DNA of 64,000 nt from Lachnospira hominis (ex Liu et al. 2021). GTDB taxonomy: Bacteria > Bacillota > Clostridia > Lachnospirales > Lachnospiraceae. The stretch spans positions 1-64,000 of the forward strand of contig NZ_JACOPD010000004.1 in the NCBI RefSeq assembly GCF_014287955.1, in the 5' to 3' direction. Below the pieces are notes generated by a model. The model saw only the letters and a list, made by a program, of their open reading frames with translations. It was not told the origin of the DNA and did not search any database. Of the stretch, positions 35,811 to 44,883 are shown one piece after another; position 1 is the first letter of the stretch, and every line of letters starts with the position of its first letter. A program made the position numbers and the translations under genes.

Positions 35811-36410
35811 ATGGAAAATGAAAGATTAAAAAAACAGCTTGAATTTTGCCGTGAAATTGACAAGGAAAAATTTATCGGAAGACAGACATATAAGTCAGAT
35901 GCACAGACAAAAGAAAACGATGCCGAGCATGCATGGCATATGGCTGTCATGACAGTTCTTTTAAGTGAGTATGCTAATGAAAAAATAGATGTGCTGAAAA
36001 CGGTTACAATGCTTCTGATTCATGATATTGTTGAAATAGATGCAGGTGACACATATGCATATGATGAAGAGGGCAAAAAGACGCAGAGAGAGAGAGAAGT
36101 AAAAGCGGCAGACAGGATTTTCGGAATACTGCCTGATGACCAGCGTGACAACTTCAGGAATCTCTGGGAGGAGTTTGAGAAAGGTGAGACACCTGAAGCA
36201 AAATTTGCACACACAATGGATAACTTCCAGCCGGCAATGTTAAATGACCTCACGGAAGGAAAAAGCTGGGTTGAAAAAGGTGTGCATTTAAGCCAGATTC
36301 TTGAAAGAAATAAGAATACGGCGGCGGGCTCAAAAGAAATATGGGATTATGCATATAAAAATATTTTTGAAAAAAATGTTGAGGCGGGAAAGATAAAAAA
36401 AGATAATTAA
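35811..36410 (+). CDS. HD-domain phosphohydrolase (YfbR/HDDC2-like)
   Basis: 199 residues. The metal site shows as NDAEHAWHMAVM, MLLIHDIVEIDAGDTYAYDE and a late HTMDNFQPAML. These match the HD hydrolases of the 5'-deoxynucleotidase type, which remove phosphate from dNMPs. TAGGAG precedes the ATG. It lies 43 bp after cbiO and 36 bp before the MATE gene. A nucleotide pool-cleaning role is inferred from family. Confidence 0.8.
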   Translation: MENERLKKQLEFCREIDKEKFIGRQTYKSDAQTKENDAEHAWHMAVMTVLLSEYANEKIDVLKTVTMLLIHDIVEIDAGDTYAYDEEGKKTQREREVKAADRIFGILPDDQRDNFRNLWEEFEKGETPEAKFAHTMDNFQPAMLNDLTEGKSWVEKGVHLSQILERNKNTAAGSKEIWDYAYKNIFEKNVEAGKIKKDN

Positions 36411-36445
36411 GTTTAATAGGTTATATGTGAAAGGAATGAAATACA

Positions 36446-37819
36446 ATGTTAAATAAATCAGGTGCAAAGTCTTATCAGATGGATATGTGTACGGGTTCTA
36501 TTTTAAAAAAAATGCTGATATTTTCGTTGCCTCTTATGGCATCAAGTATGCTTCAGTTATTATTTAATGCGGCTGATATAATAGTTGTAGGAAGATTTGC
36601 GGGCGATAATGCACTTGCGGCAGTAGGTTCTAATACGGCACTTATTAACCTTCTGACCAATTTTTTTATGGGACTTTCTATTGGTGCTAATGTTTTAGTG
36701 GCAAGGTATTTCGGAGCAAAAAATGATAAAGATTTGTCGGAGACAGTACATACTGCAATGATGTTAAGTATATACAGTGGCATTATTCTTACAATAATCG
36801 GTGTCTTATGTGCAAAACAGATTCTCATATGGATGCAGACACCAGAGGCTGTACTCGGACTTGCAACGGTATATTTAAGAATATATTTCCTTGGTATGAC
36901 AGCTACGATGATATACAATTTCGGCAGTGCTATACTTAGGGCTGTAGGTGATACGAAGAGGCCGCTTTACTATCTTTTCGCTGCGGGTATAGTAAATGTT
37001 ATTTTAAATCTTATATTTGTAATAGGTTTTAAATTAAGCGTAATGGGTGTTGCGATTGCAACTGTAATTTCGCAGTGTATATCTGCATTTTTAATATTAA
37101 AATGCATGGTACATGAAAGCGGAAGCATCAGACTTGATTTGAGAAATCTTGGTATTAATAAAGAGAAGTTTATAAAAATTGTACAGATTGGACTTCCGGC
37201 AAGCCTTCAGGGTGTTATTTTTTCACTTTCCAATGTTGTTATACAGTCTTCGGTTAATTCATTTGGAGAAATTACGGTTGCCGGTAATTCGGCGGCAGCC
37301 AATATAGAAGGTTTTGTCTATGTAGCGATGAATTCGCTGTATCAGGCAGCTATTTCATTTACAGGACAAAATGTAGGAGCCGGAAAATATGAAAGAGTAA
37401 ACCGTATATTGTATACAGCAGAGGCATGTGTAATTGTTGTAGGTCTTGTTCTGGGAAATGGTGCACTGTTTTTTGGAAGGCAGCTGCTTTCAATTTATAC
37501 GGAAAACCCTGCCGTTATTGATACCGGTATGAAGAGAATGAATGTTATTGCAAGAACATATGCACTCTGCGGCATGATGGATGTAATGGTTGGTTCACTC
37601 AGGGGACTTGGATATTCTGTAATGCCGATGATTGTGTCACTTATAGGTGCATGTGGATTGAGACTTTTGTGGATATTTACATTTTTCAGAATGGAGCAGT
37701 TCCATACTGTTACATCGTTGTACCTTACATATACATGGAGCTGGATTATTACGTTATCAGCACATGTTATATGCTGGATAATTGTCCGCCGAAAGCTCGG
37801 CAGACAATGGAACAGCTGA
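36446..37819 (+). CDS. MATE-family efflux transporter
   Basis: 457 residues with twelve membrane helices in two related halves. LLFNAADIIVVGRFAGDNALAAVG near the N-terminus is the MATE signature and INKEKFIKIVQIGLPASLQG opens the second half. Such proteins export cationic drugs or metabolites with Na+ or H+. GAAAGGAATG precedes the ATG. It converges on the TetM-like gene with only 15 bp between the stops. Confidence 0.9.
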   Translation: MLNKSGAKSYQMDMCTGSILKKMLIFSLPLMASSMLQLLFNAADIIVVGRFAGDNALAAVGSNTALINLLTNFFMGLSIGANVLVARYFGAKNDKDLSETVHTAMMLSIYSGIILTIIGVLCAKQILIWMQTPEAVLGLATVYLRIYFLGMTATMIYNFGSAILRAVGDTKRPLYYLFAAGIVNVILNLIFVIGFKLSVMGVAIATVISQCISAFLILKCMVHESGSIRLDLRNLGINKEKFIKIVQIGLPASLQGVIFSLSNVVIQSSVNSFGEITVAGNSAAANIEGFVYVAMNSLYQAAISFTGQNVGAGKYERVNRILYTAEACVIVVGLVLGNGALFFGRQLLSIYTENPAVIDTGMKRMNVIARTYALCGMMDVMVGSLRGLGYSVMPMIVSLIGACGLRLLWIFTFFRMEQFHTVTSLYLTYTWSWIITLSAHVICWIIVRRKLGRQWNS

Positions 37820-37834
37820 TATTAGATAGTAACA

Positions 37835-40444
37835 TTAATAAGTTCTGTTGAGATATTCTTCACGGATGTGATTTTCCATATCCCTGACTTCCTGCTGGAA
37901 CTCGCGGGCAGAAACGAGGTGGCAGCCCTGACCGATTATGATAATCTGCTCTAATCCGTCAGATGTTGCCACGCGTACATAGTCTTTTTTGCCATGTCTG
38001 TGTGCAAAACTTTCTATGTAATGGTCTGCGGTTTCAGCTTCTTTTGTAAATACAACATGGATGTTATGGTAATCAGTCATTTCTGTGTCATGTCCCTGAA
38101 CACGGTATGCATCAAATACAGCAATCAGGTTACATTTTGTCATTGCCTGATAGTTACAGAGTATATCAAGGAGACGGCCTCTTGCACTGTCAAGATTAAT
38201 GGCTGCAAGTTCTTTTAATTCATCCCATGCAAATATAATATTATATCCGTCCACAAGAAGGTACGATTCACCTTGATTTTGTGGTGTTTCAGTGCCTTTA
38301 TAGACATATTTTACCGTGGAATCGGTTTTTTTAGCACCCGTCCTGTGCAATTTATCATTGTCACCGCGGCTGTTAGAGTAGTAGGTCTGCTTTAAAATAG
38401 CATCAATTTCATCGGTTCCTAAAGGTTCGTCCGATACAGTACGGCTTGATGCACGGCTGTTAAGTACGGCTGATGAATTGGCTGCACCTGCATTGAGTCC
38501 GCGTTTTCTTAATTCAAGAACACTGTCTAAGTGCATATGTGAAAATACGTCATTCCATTCAATGACTGTGCCTGAGCCGTGAGAACAGAATACTGATGAA
38601 GACGGATTTAATGTATCCCGTTCAGCATCATAACCGAAATTTTCAATTACTTCTTCTGTGTTATGGCATGGGTAATAACCATCCATTCTATATGAAAGCC
38701 TGCCAAGCCCTTTGGTATACGATGCAACTTCAGTCTGGTAATCAGAAAGACAGGCAGCAGGAATAGTGCCTGTTATAACTGAAAGAGAAACGTCTGTCTC
38801 ATCTGACAATGCAAACTTTGCATTCATTCTGTCTAAATCAGTCATTGCTCGTCCGATATTTTCAGCAGGAACTTTTAATGTGAAGTTAAAATATGGTTCA
38901 AGAAGAACTGATTCTGCCTGCATCAGACCCTGCCTTACCGCACGATATGTAGCCTGCCTGAAATCACCACCTTCAGTATGCTTAGGATGTGCTCTTCCGC
39001 TGACAAGAGTTATTGTGACATCTGTGAGAGGAGACCCCGTAAGAACTCCTACAGGTGCTTTTTCATATAGATGCGTCATTATGAGACGCTGCCAGTTTTT
39101 ATCAAGCACATCTTCAGAGCAGTCTGCTTTATATAATATTCCGCTGCCTTTTTCGCCGGGTTCAATTATGAGGTGAACTTCCGCATAGTGTCTTAAAGGT
39201 TCAAAATGACCGACCCCTTCAACAGTGTTTTTAATTGTTTCTTTGTACACAATGCTGCCTGATGTGAATCCAACTTCGATTCCAAAACGGTCTTTTATAA
39301 GATTTTGCAGTATTTCAATCTGCACGGCACCCATAATCTGGACATGAATCTGTTTTAAAAGCTCATTCCATACAATGTGAAGCTGTGGTTCTTCTTCTTC
39401 AAGCATTTTTAATTTTGGAAGTATTAAAAGTGCGTCTGTTCCTTCGGGAAGAACAAGCTGATAAGTCATTACAGGTTCTAGCATAGGAATTTCGCTTTCA
39501 GTGTCAGAACCGACAGACTGACCGGCATAAGCGGAATCAAACCCGGTTACGGCACATATTCCTCCGGCAGGAACTTCATTTACTGTTGTATATTTTTCAC
39601 CGGAATATATTCTTATCTGATTAATTTTTTCATCCGGTGTAATCTGCATGCGGGAGGTGAGAGTTCCACCTGTGATTTTCATGTATGCAAGGCGTGTGCC
39701 TTGTGGGTCACGGGCAATCTTGTATACTTTTGCCCCAAATTTATCCGGATATGACGGATAGTTCATATATGTATTTAATCCATCAATAAATTCATCAATT
39801 CCTGTAAGTTTTAATGCTGAACCAAAAAAGCAAGGAAAAACCTGTCTTTTTTCAATGCATGTTTTTAGGAGAGCAGTGTCAAGCGTATTATTTTCAAGAA
39901 AATGGTTGAGAAGTTCTTCATTGCATAAAGAAAGTTCCTCCATGTCAATTGCATCTTGAATACTGAAGTCAATTATTGCATCAGAAAGCTGATTTTTAAG
40001 CTGTTCAAGTATTCTTTGCTTATTGACACCGGACTGGTCTGTTTTATTTACAAAAATAAACACAGGAATTTTATATCTTGCAAGAAGCCTCCAGAGGGTT
40101 TCGGTGTGGCTCTGGATTCCATCGGCACCGCTGATTACGAGGATTGCATAGTCGAGAACCTGGAGTGTTCTTTCCATTTCAGCAGAAAAATCAACATGTC
40201 CTGGGGTGTCAAGAAGCGTGATACGAGCTTTTTCAAGCTCCACAACAGCCTGCTTTGAAAATATCGTAATTCCGCGGGCACGTTCCTGCTTATTGGTATC
40301 CAAAAAGGCATCACGTGTATCAACGCGTCCAAGTTTGCGGATAGTACCTGTTTTGTAGAGAAGAGCCTCGGAAAGAGTTGTTTTTCCGGCATCGACATGT
40401 GCAAGCATGCCAATATTTATGTTTGGTTTATTTAAGTCCCCCAT
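37835..40444 (-). CDS. TetM-like ribosomal-protection GTPase fused to a NYN (Rae1/YacP-like) domain
   Basis: 869 residues. The N-terminal about 640 residues form an EF-G/TetM-type translational GTPase with HVDAGKTT (G1), DTPGHVDF (G3) and NKTD (G4). The segments down to YRMDGYYPC are typical of ribosomal protection proteins. A low-complexity linker (about 640-725) leads to a C-terminal NYN ribonuclease-like domain (727-869), with VDGYNIIFAW, VFDAYRV and ATSDGLEQ supplying the acidic residues. In Bacillus, the free NYN protein Rae1 cuts mRNA in the ribosomal A site. The GTPase is about 230 residues longer than ordinary TetM. It starts 12 nt after the cyclase gene and shares its transcript. Confidence 0.85.
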   Translation of the reverse strand: MGDLNKPNINIGMLAHVDAGKTTLSEALLYKTGTIRKLGRVDTRDAFLDTNKQERARGITIFSKQAVVELEKARITLLDTPGHVDFSAEMERTLQVLDYAILVISGADGIQSHTETLWRLLARYKIPVFIFVNKTDQSGVNKQRILEQLKNQLSDAIIDFSIQDAIDMEELSLCNEELLNHFLENNTLDTALLKTCIEKRQVFPCFFGSALKLTGIDEFIDGLNTYMNYPSYPDKFGAKVYKIARDPQGTRLAYMKITGGTLTSRMQITPDEKINQIRIYSGEKYTTVNEVPAGGICAVTGFDSAYAGQSVGSDTESEIPMLEPVMTYQLVLPEGTDALLILPKLKMLEEEEPQLHIVWNELLKQIHVQIMGAVQIEILQNLIKDRFGIEVGFTSGSIVYKETIKNTVEGVGHFEPLRHYAEVHLIIEPGEKGSGILYKADCSEDVLDKNWQRLIMTHLYEKAPVGVLTGSPLTDVTITLVSGRAHPKHTEGGDFRQATYRAVRQGLMQAESVLLEPYFNFTLKVPAENIGRAMTDLDRMNAKFALSDETDVSLSVITGTIPAACLSDYQTEVASYTKGLGRLSYRMDGYYPCHNTEEVIENFGYDAERDTLNPSSSVFCSHGSGTVIEWNDVFSHMHLDSVLELRKRGLNAGAANSSAVLNSRASSRTVSDEPLGTDEIDAILKQTYYSNSRGDNDKLHRTGAKKTDSTVKYVYKGTETPQNQGESYLLVDGYNIIFAWDELKELAAINLDSARGRLLDILCNYQAMTKCNLIAVFDAYRVQGHDTEMTDYHNIHVVFTKEAETADHYIESFAHRHGKKDYVRVATSDGLEQIIIIGQGCHLVSAREFQQEVRDMENHIREEYLNRTY

Positions 40445-40456
40445 ATATTGATCTCC

Positions 40457-42232
40457 TTAGTTAAGACATTTTCTGACTAAATCGTGGTCGATTATAAATA
40501 CATAAAAAATATTACCATAATGACGGCTGTTTATAAGTCTTCCATGGTCAAGAACAGGAATGACAGTGCCATCTTTTCGTTTAAGGGAAAATGACAGATA
40601 ATCATTGTTGTCATTCTCAAGTGCGTTAATCTGCTTCCATATATTTTCTTCGACTGCTTCGCGTTCATCTTCTTTGATGATATTTCGGAAGCTGCGGCCT
40701 GTATAGTCAATTAATTCATCAAAATTGCTGCAGCCTGTGAGATTTAACATTTCTTTATTAGCAAAAAGAATAGAATCATCTTTTTTGTCAGCTTTGTATA
40801 TTATAAAAGCACCCGGAAGATTTTTTGAAATATCGCTTAAGGCAAATCCAAGTGGTGTGCGTATTTTTTTGTTCATATTCGGATTAAATTCCAGACATTC
40901 ATGTTTGCCTTTAATTTTTACGTTATATAAGGCAGTATCAGCATCAATAAGCAGCTGTTCTACAGAGCCGTCGTCAGGATTGTATTGTGCGTATCCAACG
41001 GAAATATTAAAGCTTTGTGTCTGGTTGCTAGCTATAAAAGAACGAGGCATATCCGTGAAAGCCTCTATTTGTGCTTTTGCATCTTTACATGTGCAGTTTT
41101 TCAGGATGATACAGAATTCATCACCACCACTACGACACAGAATTGAATTTTTAGGAAAAGAACTTCTTATTGTGTCGGCGAGAATGCATAATGCTTTATC
41201 TCCGGTTGAATGTCCAAAAAGGTCATTAATGAATTTAAAATCATCTATATCAAGTGCAATACAGACACAATGTTCATTACTATGTTTTTTCATATATTTT
41301 GTTAAATGTTCCTGAAATCCATTGCGGTTAAGAAGTCCCGTGAGATTGTCAGTAGATGAAAGGTTCTGCAGTATGATTCCATTGGCCTGAAGCACCATAA
41401 GTGCATATGTGAGACCTGTAAGGAGAAAAAGGATAATAAATCCCCCAATAAATACTGTTGTTGTTTGACTGTCTGCATGCCAGCCGTCTTTAGGTGTAAC
41501 TTCAAGTTTCCATGAACAGCCACCTAATTCAAACTGATATGTAACAGGGCTTATAAATTCTTCACAATTGCTGTAAATTTCCGTAAATTCACCGGTAAGA
41601 GGTGATAAAGTTTTTGAGAGGCGGTAATAGTATCCGAAATCTTCAAGTGCATTTACCGAATCTGAAAAGATTTCCGGCACACGGATAATTGATATAGTAA
41701 ATCCCCAGAAATATTTATCACCAGATTCATTTTCAAGATAGACAGGATTTCTTATGGTAATGCCGACATCACCCTGTTTAAGCTGGAAGGGTCCCTGCAT
41801 AACGGTTATATTATTATCTCTTCCATAGCGTGCTATTTCACCACGGGAAGGGTCATTGATTAAGTCAATTTTGCCGGTATCATTACCTTTTTCAGGGTAA
41901 ATATCTGTTACAACACCACCTGGTGCAAGCTGTATGCTCTGAATAGAATCGGTCATCATATTTTCGGCAACTTTTTCAAAGTGTTCAATCTGTCCATTTT
42001 CACTTATAATAATCTGTTCAAGTGACTTGGTGATTGTTATTCCATTATTAAGGTCAGCAATCATGCGGTCAGCGTAACTTACGGCATTCAGGGCTGCCTT
42101 ATCCCTTACCCGTTCCTGGTTTGTATAGCTTATTTTATATATAACTACACACAGAACTCCTGTGCCGAAAAGAAAGACGAGCAGTGGAATTATAAGTTTG
42201 TATTTTAATGCTTTTAATTTTGGATAATTCAT
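40457..42232 (-). CDS. CHASE-GGDEF-PAS diguanylate cyclase
   Basis: 591 residues. A membrane helix (about 10-32), an extracellular CHASE domain (about 60-240, with SIQLAPGGVVTDIYP), a second helix (about 255-280), a GGDEF domain with intact GGDEF at 369-373, then a PAS-like domain (about 470-590). The PAS after the GGDEF is not the commonest order. No RxxD product-inhibition site precedes the active site. AGGAG lies before the ATG. It is the first gene of a unit with the TetM-like fusion and is divergent from the GH43 gene. It is the second c-di-GMP producer in the window. Confidence 0.87.
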   Translation of the reverse strand: MNYPKLKALKYKLIIPLLVFLFGTGVLCVVIYKISYTNQERVRDKAALNAVSYADRMIADLNNGITITKSLEQIIISENGQIEHFEKVAENMMTDSIQSIQLAPGGVVTDIYPEKGNDTGKIDLINDPSRGEIARYGRDNNITVMQGPFQLKQGDVGITIRNPVYLENESGDKYFWGFTISIIRVPEIFSDSVNALEDFGYYYRLSKTLSPLTGEFTEIYSNCEEFISPVTYQFELGGCSWKLEVTPKDGWHADSQTTTVFIGGFIILFLLTGLTYALMVLQANGIILQNLSSTDNLTGLLNRNGFQEHLTKYMKKHSNEHCVCIALDIDDFKFINDLFGHSTGDKALCILADTIRSSFPKNSILCRSGGDEFCIILKNCTCKDAKAQIEAFTDMPRSFIASNQTQSFNISVGYAQYNPDDGSVEQLLIDADTALYNVKIKGKHECLEFNPNMNKKIRTPLGFALSDISKNLPGAFIIYKADKKDDSILFANKEMLNLTGCSNFDELIDYTGRSFRNIIKEDEREAVEENIWKQINALENDNNDYLSFSLKRKDGTVIPVLDHGRLINSRHYGNIFYVFIIDHDLVRKCLN

Positions 42233-42365
42233 TGTGTAACTCCTGGTATGTGAAATGTCTGTAATCAGGTAATATAATCGTCTGCATTATAACATGTTTT
42301 ATTTGACTAGTAAAATAAAATTTAGTACATTTGTACCAGATTGAAATGATTAAAGGAGACCAAAT

Positions 42366-43817
42366 ATGAATAAAAAAAATAATAAACAGATATTTAATCC
42401 GTATCTGCCATCTTATGAATATATTCCGGATGGCGAGCCACATATTTTTGGTGACAGGCTTTATATATACGGAAGCCATGACAGATTTGGCGGCAGCGAC
42501 TATTGTGAAAATGATTATGTATGCTGGTCAGCACCGGTTGATGATTTGTCTGACTGGCATTTTGAAGGTGAGATTTATAATAGAAAACAGCATCCATATA
42601 GGGAGGAGAGAATGCTTCTTTTTGCACCTGATGTTGTGAAAGGTGCGGATGGAAGATTTTATCTTTATTATTCTATGGCACATTCGTCAAGAATGTCTGT
42701 TGCTGTGTGTAATACTCCGGCAGGACATTATGAATATTATGGTGATGTAAAAACTTCAGACGGTCGTATATATGGAATTGACAAAGGTGACATGCTGCAG
42801 TTTGACCCTGGGGTATTTGCAGATGATGATGGAAATGTATATCTATATTCCGGTTTTTGTCCGAATAAGACGGAAGATGAGCATGGACGTATTATGGCAG
42901 GAGCACATGTATGCAGACTTAGTGATGATATGATTACAATGAAAGATCTGCCACACGTAATATTTCCAAGAGATTTTAAATGTCCTGAGGAAGCTGGATT
43001 TTTTGAAGCTTCGTCAATGAGAAAATTTGGCAGAAAATATTATTTTATATATTCTGCCAGAGCAAACGGACTGCATTATTGTATAAGTGATTATCCTGAC
43101 AGGGATTTTGTGTATGGAGGCAGGCTGCATGCATCGTCAGATGTCGGATTAAGAGGATACACTCCGTCTGATACTGCATATCCAAACGGTAATACGCATG
43201 GAAGCATAATACAGCTCAATGAAAGTTTTTATATATTTGACCACAGATTTACCAATGCATGTTCATATTGCCGTCAGGGGGTAGCTGAAAAGATTGAGAT
43301 GGATGAAAATGGCTTTTTTAAAGCAGCAGAAGCTACAAGCTGCGGACTTAACGGCGGTCCGCTTGACGGTGAAGGAACGTATCCTTCATATATAGTATGT
43401 TTTCTTAAAAATATAAAACTTGAAAAGGATGCATCAAAAGAGGAAAGACTGTCAAAAAATGCATATGTCACGCAGGACGGCGGTGACAGAGAGAGCGGTG
43501 AAGATGCCTATATTGCCAATATGCAGGATGGATGTATGGCAGGATTTAAGTATTTTAATATGAAAAAAGGGCATAATAAAATAGCAATTTCAGTGAGAGG
43601 AAATGCAGTAGGAACTATAAAAATTACAACGGATTCGGATTATTCGGGTAAGAATATTGAGGATTATCCGATAGCCGGACAGGCATTGCTTTCAATTGAA
43701 TCACATGACTGGAAAGAAACAGTTGTTGATATAGATATTGAAACGGGCATAAACCCGGTGTATTTTATTTTTGAAGGTAGAGGAAAATTTGATATAAAAA
43801 ATTTTACAATTATTTAA
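42366..43817 (+). CDS. Glycoside hydrolase family 43 enzyme
   Basis: 483 residues. A five-bladed propeller domain starts NPYLPSYEYIPDGEPHIFGD. It shows the GH43 acidic residues in DRLYIYGSHD, FAPDVVKGADGRFYLYYS and CPEEAGFFEASSM, with a histidine in NGNTHGSI. The last about 120 residues look like a beta-sandwich carbohydrate-binding domain. It should cleave arabinose- or xylose-containing side chains. No signal peptide is seen, so it may act on imported oligosaccharides. AAGGAGA precedes the ATG. GTACATTTGTAC lies about 40 bp upstream. Confidence 0.85.
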   Translation: MNKKNNKQIFNPYLPSYEYIPDGEPHIFGDRLYIYGSHDRFGGSDYCENDYVCWSAPVDDLSDWHFEGEIYNRKQHPYREERMLLFAPDVVKGADGRFYLYYSMAHSSRMSVAVCNTPAGHYEYYGDVKTSDGRIYGIDKGDMLQFDPGVFADDDGNVYLYSGFCPNKTEDEHGRIMAGAHVCRLSDDMITMKDLPHVIFPRDFKCPEEAGFFEASSMRKFGRKYYFIYSARANGLHYCISDYPDRDFVYGGRLHASSDVGLRGYTPSDTAYPNGNTHGSIIQLNESFYIFDHRFTNACSYCRQGVAEKIEMDENGFFKAAEATSCGLNGGPLDGEGTYPSYIVCFLKNIKLEKDASKEERLSKNAYVTQDGGDRESGEDAYIANMQDGCMAGFKYFNMKKGHNKIAISVRGNAVGTIKITTDSDYSGKNIEDYPIAGQALLSIESHDWKETVVDIDIETGINPVYFIFEGRGKFDIKNFTII

Positions 43818-43990
43818 AATATATAATAATGATTAATAAAATTTAAAAAATAATATTTATATTTCACAAAACATAAAAACAAACTATAAATATCAAAATA
43901 TAAAGATTTAGACCTATGTGGGCAATGACTATATGGACTTAATATTTATCTATACATATGAAATGTAACGTAAAAGTGCGGAGGATAAAT

Positions 43991-44674
43991 ATGGTTGCTT
44001 ACAAGGACGTTTTAAAAAGGCTTGTAATGTATAGAAAATCTATGGGTCTGATGCAGACAGATATTGCAGAAAAGTTTGGGCTTATGCAGGAGCAATATTC
44101 TTATATTGAAAACGGTGGAATTATAATAAGTGGACAGATACTTATGAATTTTTCGGAAATCGGATTTGATTTGGATGAGTTGATAGCCGGTAAAAAGTAT
44201 GTTTATCATACAAAGGACCTGGATAAGACTTTAGCGAATATAGATACTGAAACACATAGGAATTTTGCTTTGAAGCTGCTGGCTGATATTATTGTAAGCA
44301 AATACAGCGGCACAGTTTCAAAAATGAGGGACGAAGATGCGAATAATATGAAAATGCTTCAGTCACTTGCAAATGACTGGAATGGATTTTCAATGACATG
44401 CTTTGTCAGGGATAAAATGAATACATCACAGATAGCCATGGCTGAAAAGTTGGGACTTGGAATCAAGAAATATCGTGATATTGAAAAAGAAAAGATATAT
44501 CCTGATGCAGAGACACTTGTAAGTCTTTATAATATGTCAGAATATCGTCCCACGTTATTTATGAATCTTCAGGATAGAAAGATTCAGATTATTAAAAGCG
44601 TGTGGTGTATATTTCCGGCTGAAGACAAACGTAAGATGTTAAATTATGTATCTGATTCTATGAATATTTTATAA
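43991..44674 (+). CDS. XRE-family regulator with C-terminal sensor region
   Basis: 227 residues. The N-terminal helix-turn-helix (about 5-65) reads MGLMQTDIAEKFGLMQEQYS and is followed by about 160 residues of helical sequence. That tail contains a second HTH-like stretch (NTSQIAMAEKLGLGIKKYRD at about 140-160), so two XRE domains may be present. The ATG at 43991 follows GGAGGA; the ATG at 43958 has no such site. It stands alone, with a terminator after it. Its target is unknown. Confidence 0.78.
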   Translation: MVAYKDVLKRLVMYRKSMGLMQTDIAEKFGLMQEQYSYIENGGIIISGQILMNFSEIGFDLDELIAGKKYVYHTKDLDKTLANIDTETHRNFALKLLADIIVSKYSGTVSKMRDEDANNMKMLQSLANDWNGFSMTCFVRDKMNTSQIAMAEKLGLGIKKYRDIEKEKIYPDAETLVSLYNMSEYRPTLFMNLQDRKIQIIKSVWCIFPAEDKRKMLNYVSDSMNIL

Positions 44675-44719
44675 ATTCTTTTGAAATGTAATTTTGTGAA
44701 AAAATTGGTGAAATTGCTG

Positions 44720-44757
44720 AACAAGGCTTGCATTTAGTGTGCGAGCCTTGTTTTTAT
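44720..44757 (+). terminator. Rho-independent terminator after the XRE regulator
   Basis: AACAAGGCT pairs with AGCCTTGTT around a short loop, followed by TTTTATTT. Confidence 0.8.
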
Positions 44758-44883
44758 TTACAAAAAATGGTATTCTTATCTAAGGTTTTGCGTCAGCGGT
44801 TTGACGTATAAAAGTATGCAGTGAAAAAGCAGGAAGAGGCAGAGCCTAATATATGCAGAGAAGATGAAAGGGGATTTTTTACA

